52,372 nt of DNA, from positions 1 to 52,372 of the forward strand of contig CAJUOQ010000013.1 of assembly GCA_910588235.1 (NCBI GenBank), in the 5' to 3' direction. This document shows, in pieces, positions 51,636-52,372 of the stretch; the stretch's first letter is position 1; every line of letters begins with the position of its first letter. The DNA comes from an uncultured Atopostipes sp. (lineage in GTDB: Bacteria > Bacillota > Bacilli > Lactobacillales > Carnobacteriaceae_A). The position numbers were made by a program, and so were the translations under genes. The notes under the pieces were generated by a model, which did not search any database, was not told where the DNA came from, and saw nothing but the letters and a program-made list of their open reading frames with translations.

Positions 51636-52372
51636 TTAGTCTTTTATATATAATGCTAAATTTTTGTTTAACATAAAGGGTCTATAATAGCCTAATGTAC
51701 TCGTCAAAGGTAAAATCTCTTCAGATAAATGGATATTCAGTTCTTTTGCAATGTATGCTCTCCTTTTTGTGATACGATCCCATAACTTTGGATATTTTTC
51801 TGCAAGTTGGTTGCGTAGCTTCTCATCTGCTAAAGCAACTGTACTTTCTGCAGATACTCCATGATGTCCTTCCTGAGAAGGGATAAAATCTACTTGAAAA
51901 ATCATTCCTGATTTCACCTTTGCGTTTGACCCTTTATAGAATGGAGATGACATCCATTCTTCGTCAGCTGTCAGATGACCTGGACAGAGCTCCCAACCAT
52001 AAGTATCTTGAGGGTAGTATTTTTCAAATTCTTCGTAGAATTCTCCTGCATCTTTCCCAATTTTTATATTAGATAACCAATAGTTGTACGCTTCATAATA
52101 AGGGAAAACAACATTTCTTAAATACCCTGTATCTATTTCCTCTAATTCCTCAATATCATTAACAGCATATCCAGTCCTACTAGATAATCCGCCTTTATAG
52201 CCAACAGTTAAAGCTACTTTATTTCTTTTAGAGAGACGATTCGAAGTTGGATAGAGATTCCCTTTTGTAAAGCGTTCTCCGAAAGCAGCGATTGTTACGA
52301 CATTGTTATACTGTCCATGCTTCGTTAATTGTTCTCCTATTTCTAATTCACTTTTTCCTATTTCTAAATTAT
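51636..52372 (-). CDS. M24-like (pita-bread fold) protein, 5' end beyond the window
   Basis: The frame is open from the window edge to the stop at 51636, giving at least 245 residues of the C-terminal part. It contains VVTIAAFGERFTKGNLYPTS, KVALTVGYKGGLSSRTGYAV, GWELCPGHLTADEEWMSSPF and SGMIFQVDFIPS, in the order and spacing of M24 (Xaa-Pro peptidase/creatinase) proteins. Metal ligands are not all visible: the place where peptidases have the paired Asp reads GGLSSRTGY. It may therefore be a creatinase-like hydrolase or a non-peptidase member. An internal ATG at 51953 is not the true start, because coding similarity continues upstream. Confidence 0.55.
   Translation of the reverse strand, partial: NLEIGKSELEIGEQLTKHGQYNNVVTIAAFGERFTKGNLYPTSNRLSKRNKVALTVGYKGGLSSRTGYAVNDIEELEEIDTGYLRNVVFPYYEAYNYWLSNIKIGKDAGEFYEEFEKYYPQDTYGWELCPGHLTADEEWMSSPFYKGSNAKVKSGMIFQVDFIPSQEGHHGVSAESTVALADEKLRNQLAEKYPKLWDRITKRRAYIAKELNIHLSEEILPLTSTLGYYRPFMLNKNLALYIKD

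Overview
The window is low-GC DNA with strong AGGAGG-type ribosome binding sites, PTS transporters, IS30- and IS256-family elements of the Enterococcus/Lactobacillus kind, and a Gram-positive Wzx/Wzy capsule operon with the CpsB/C/D phosphoregulatory trio. This fits a Firmicute of the order Lactobacillales, perhaps a Carnobacteriaceae- or Enterococcus-like organism. The genus cannot be fixed from the sequence alone. Most genes are read leftwards on the minus strand.

Region 1 (1-8.4 kb) holds two sugar-uptake operons. The first (PTS EIIBC, RpiB, AlsE-like epimerase and a DUF7916-like protein; gene order from the promoter alsE-rpiB-EIIBC-DUF7916) faces a divergent LacI-type regulator. It has a good sigma-A promoter, three near-identical palindromic operators spaced about 70 bp apart, and cre-like sites. 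The second (PTS EIIBC plus an ADP-ribosylglycohydrolase-family enzyme) is preceded by a 60-residue protein that is only the RNA-binding CAT domain of a BglG/LicT antiterminator. A RAT-like RNA element overlapping a terminator follows that gene, so the switch looks complete except that the PTS-responsive PRD domains are missing.

Region 2 (8.5-27 kb) is a defence and mobile-element island. Two small XRE regulators and an unknown 158-residue gene lead into a complete type I-E CRISPR-Cas locus: cas3-cse1-cse2-cas7-cas5-cas6e-cas1 and a cas2-DnaQ fusion, followed after 20 bp by an array of 12 repeats and 11 spacers. Imperfect direct repeats of about 330 bp lie on both sides of the CRISPR-Cas block. 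Next come decayed transposase and integrase remnants (IS21-like, a nearly whole but broken IS30, a tyrosine recombinase pseudogene). They lead into a compact two-gene CBASS system: a CD-NTase with an AGS-C sensor domain and a membrane-anchored SAVED effector. A broken IS256 copy lies immediately upstream of the CBASS operon and cuts into the end of the capsule polymerase gene.

Region 3 (27-43.7 kb) is one long capsule/exopolysaccharide operon. It encodes regulation (Wzz, tyrosine kinase, PHP phosphatase), a 4,6-dehydratase, aminotransferase and phosphoglycosyl transferase set for a 4-amino-sugar initiator, the CapE/CapF/CapG set for UDP-L-FucNAc, two glycosyltransferases, a flippase, acetyltransferases, an ATP-grasp enzyme and a polymerase.

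Region 4 (44-52.4 kb) holds a DUF1828/DUF1829-like gene, a NERD-domain protein with a zinc ribbon and HTH-like tail, a five-unit 42-bp tandem repeat, a sugar kinase/nucleotidyltransferase pair resembling galacturonate salvage, NADP-type glutamate dehydrogenase, a third PTS EIIBC, and an M24-like gene cut by the window edge.
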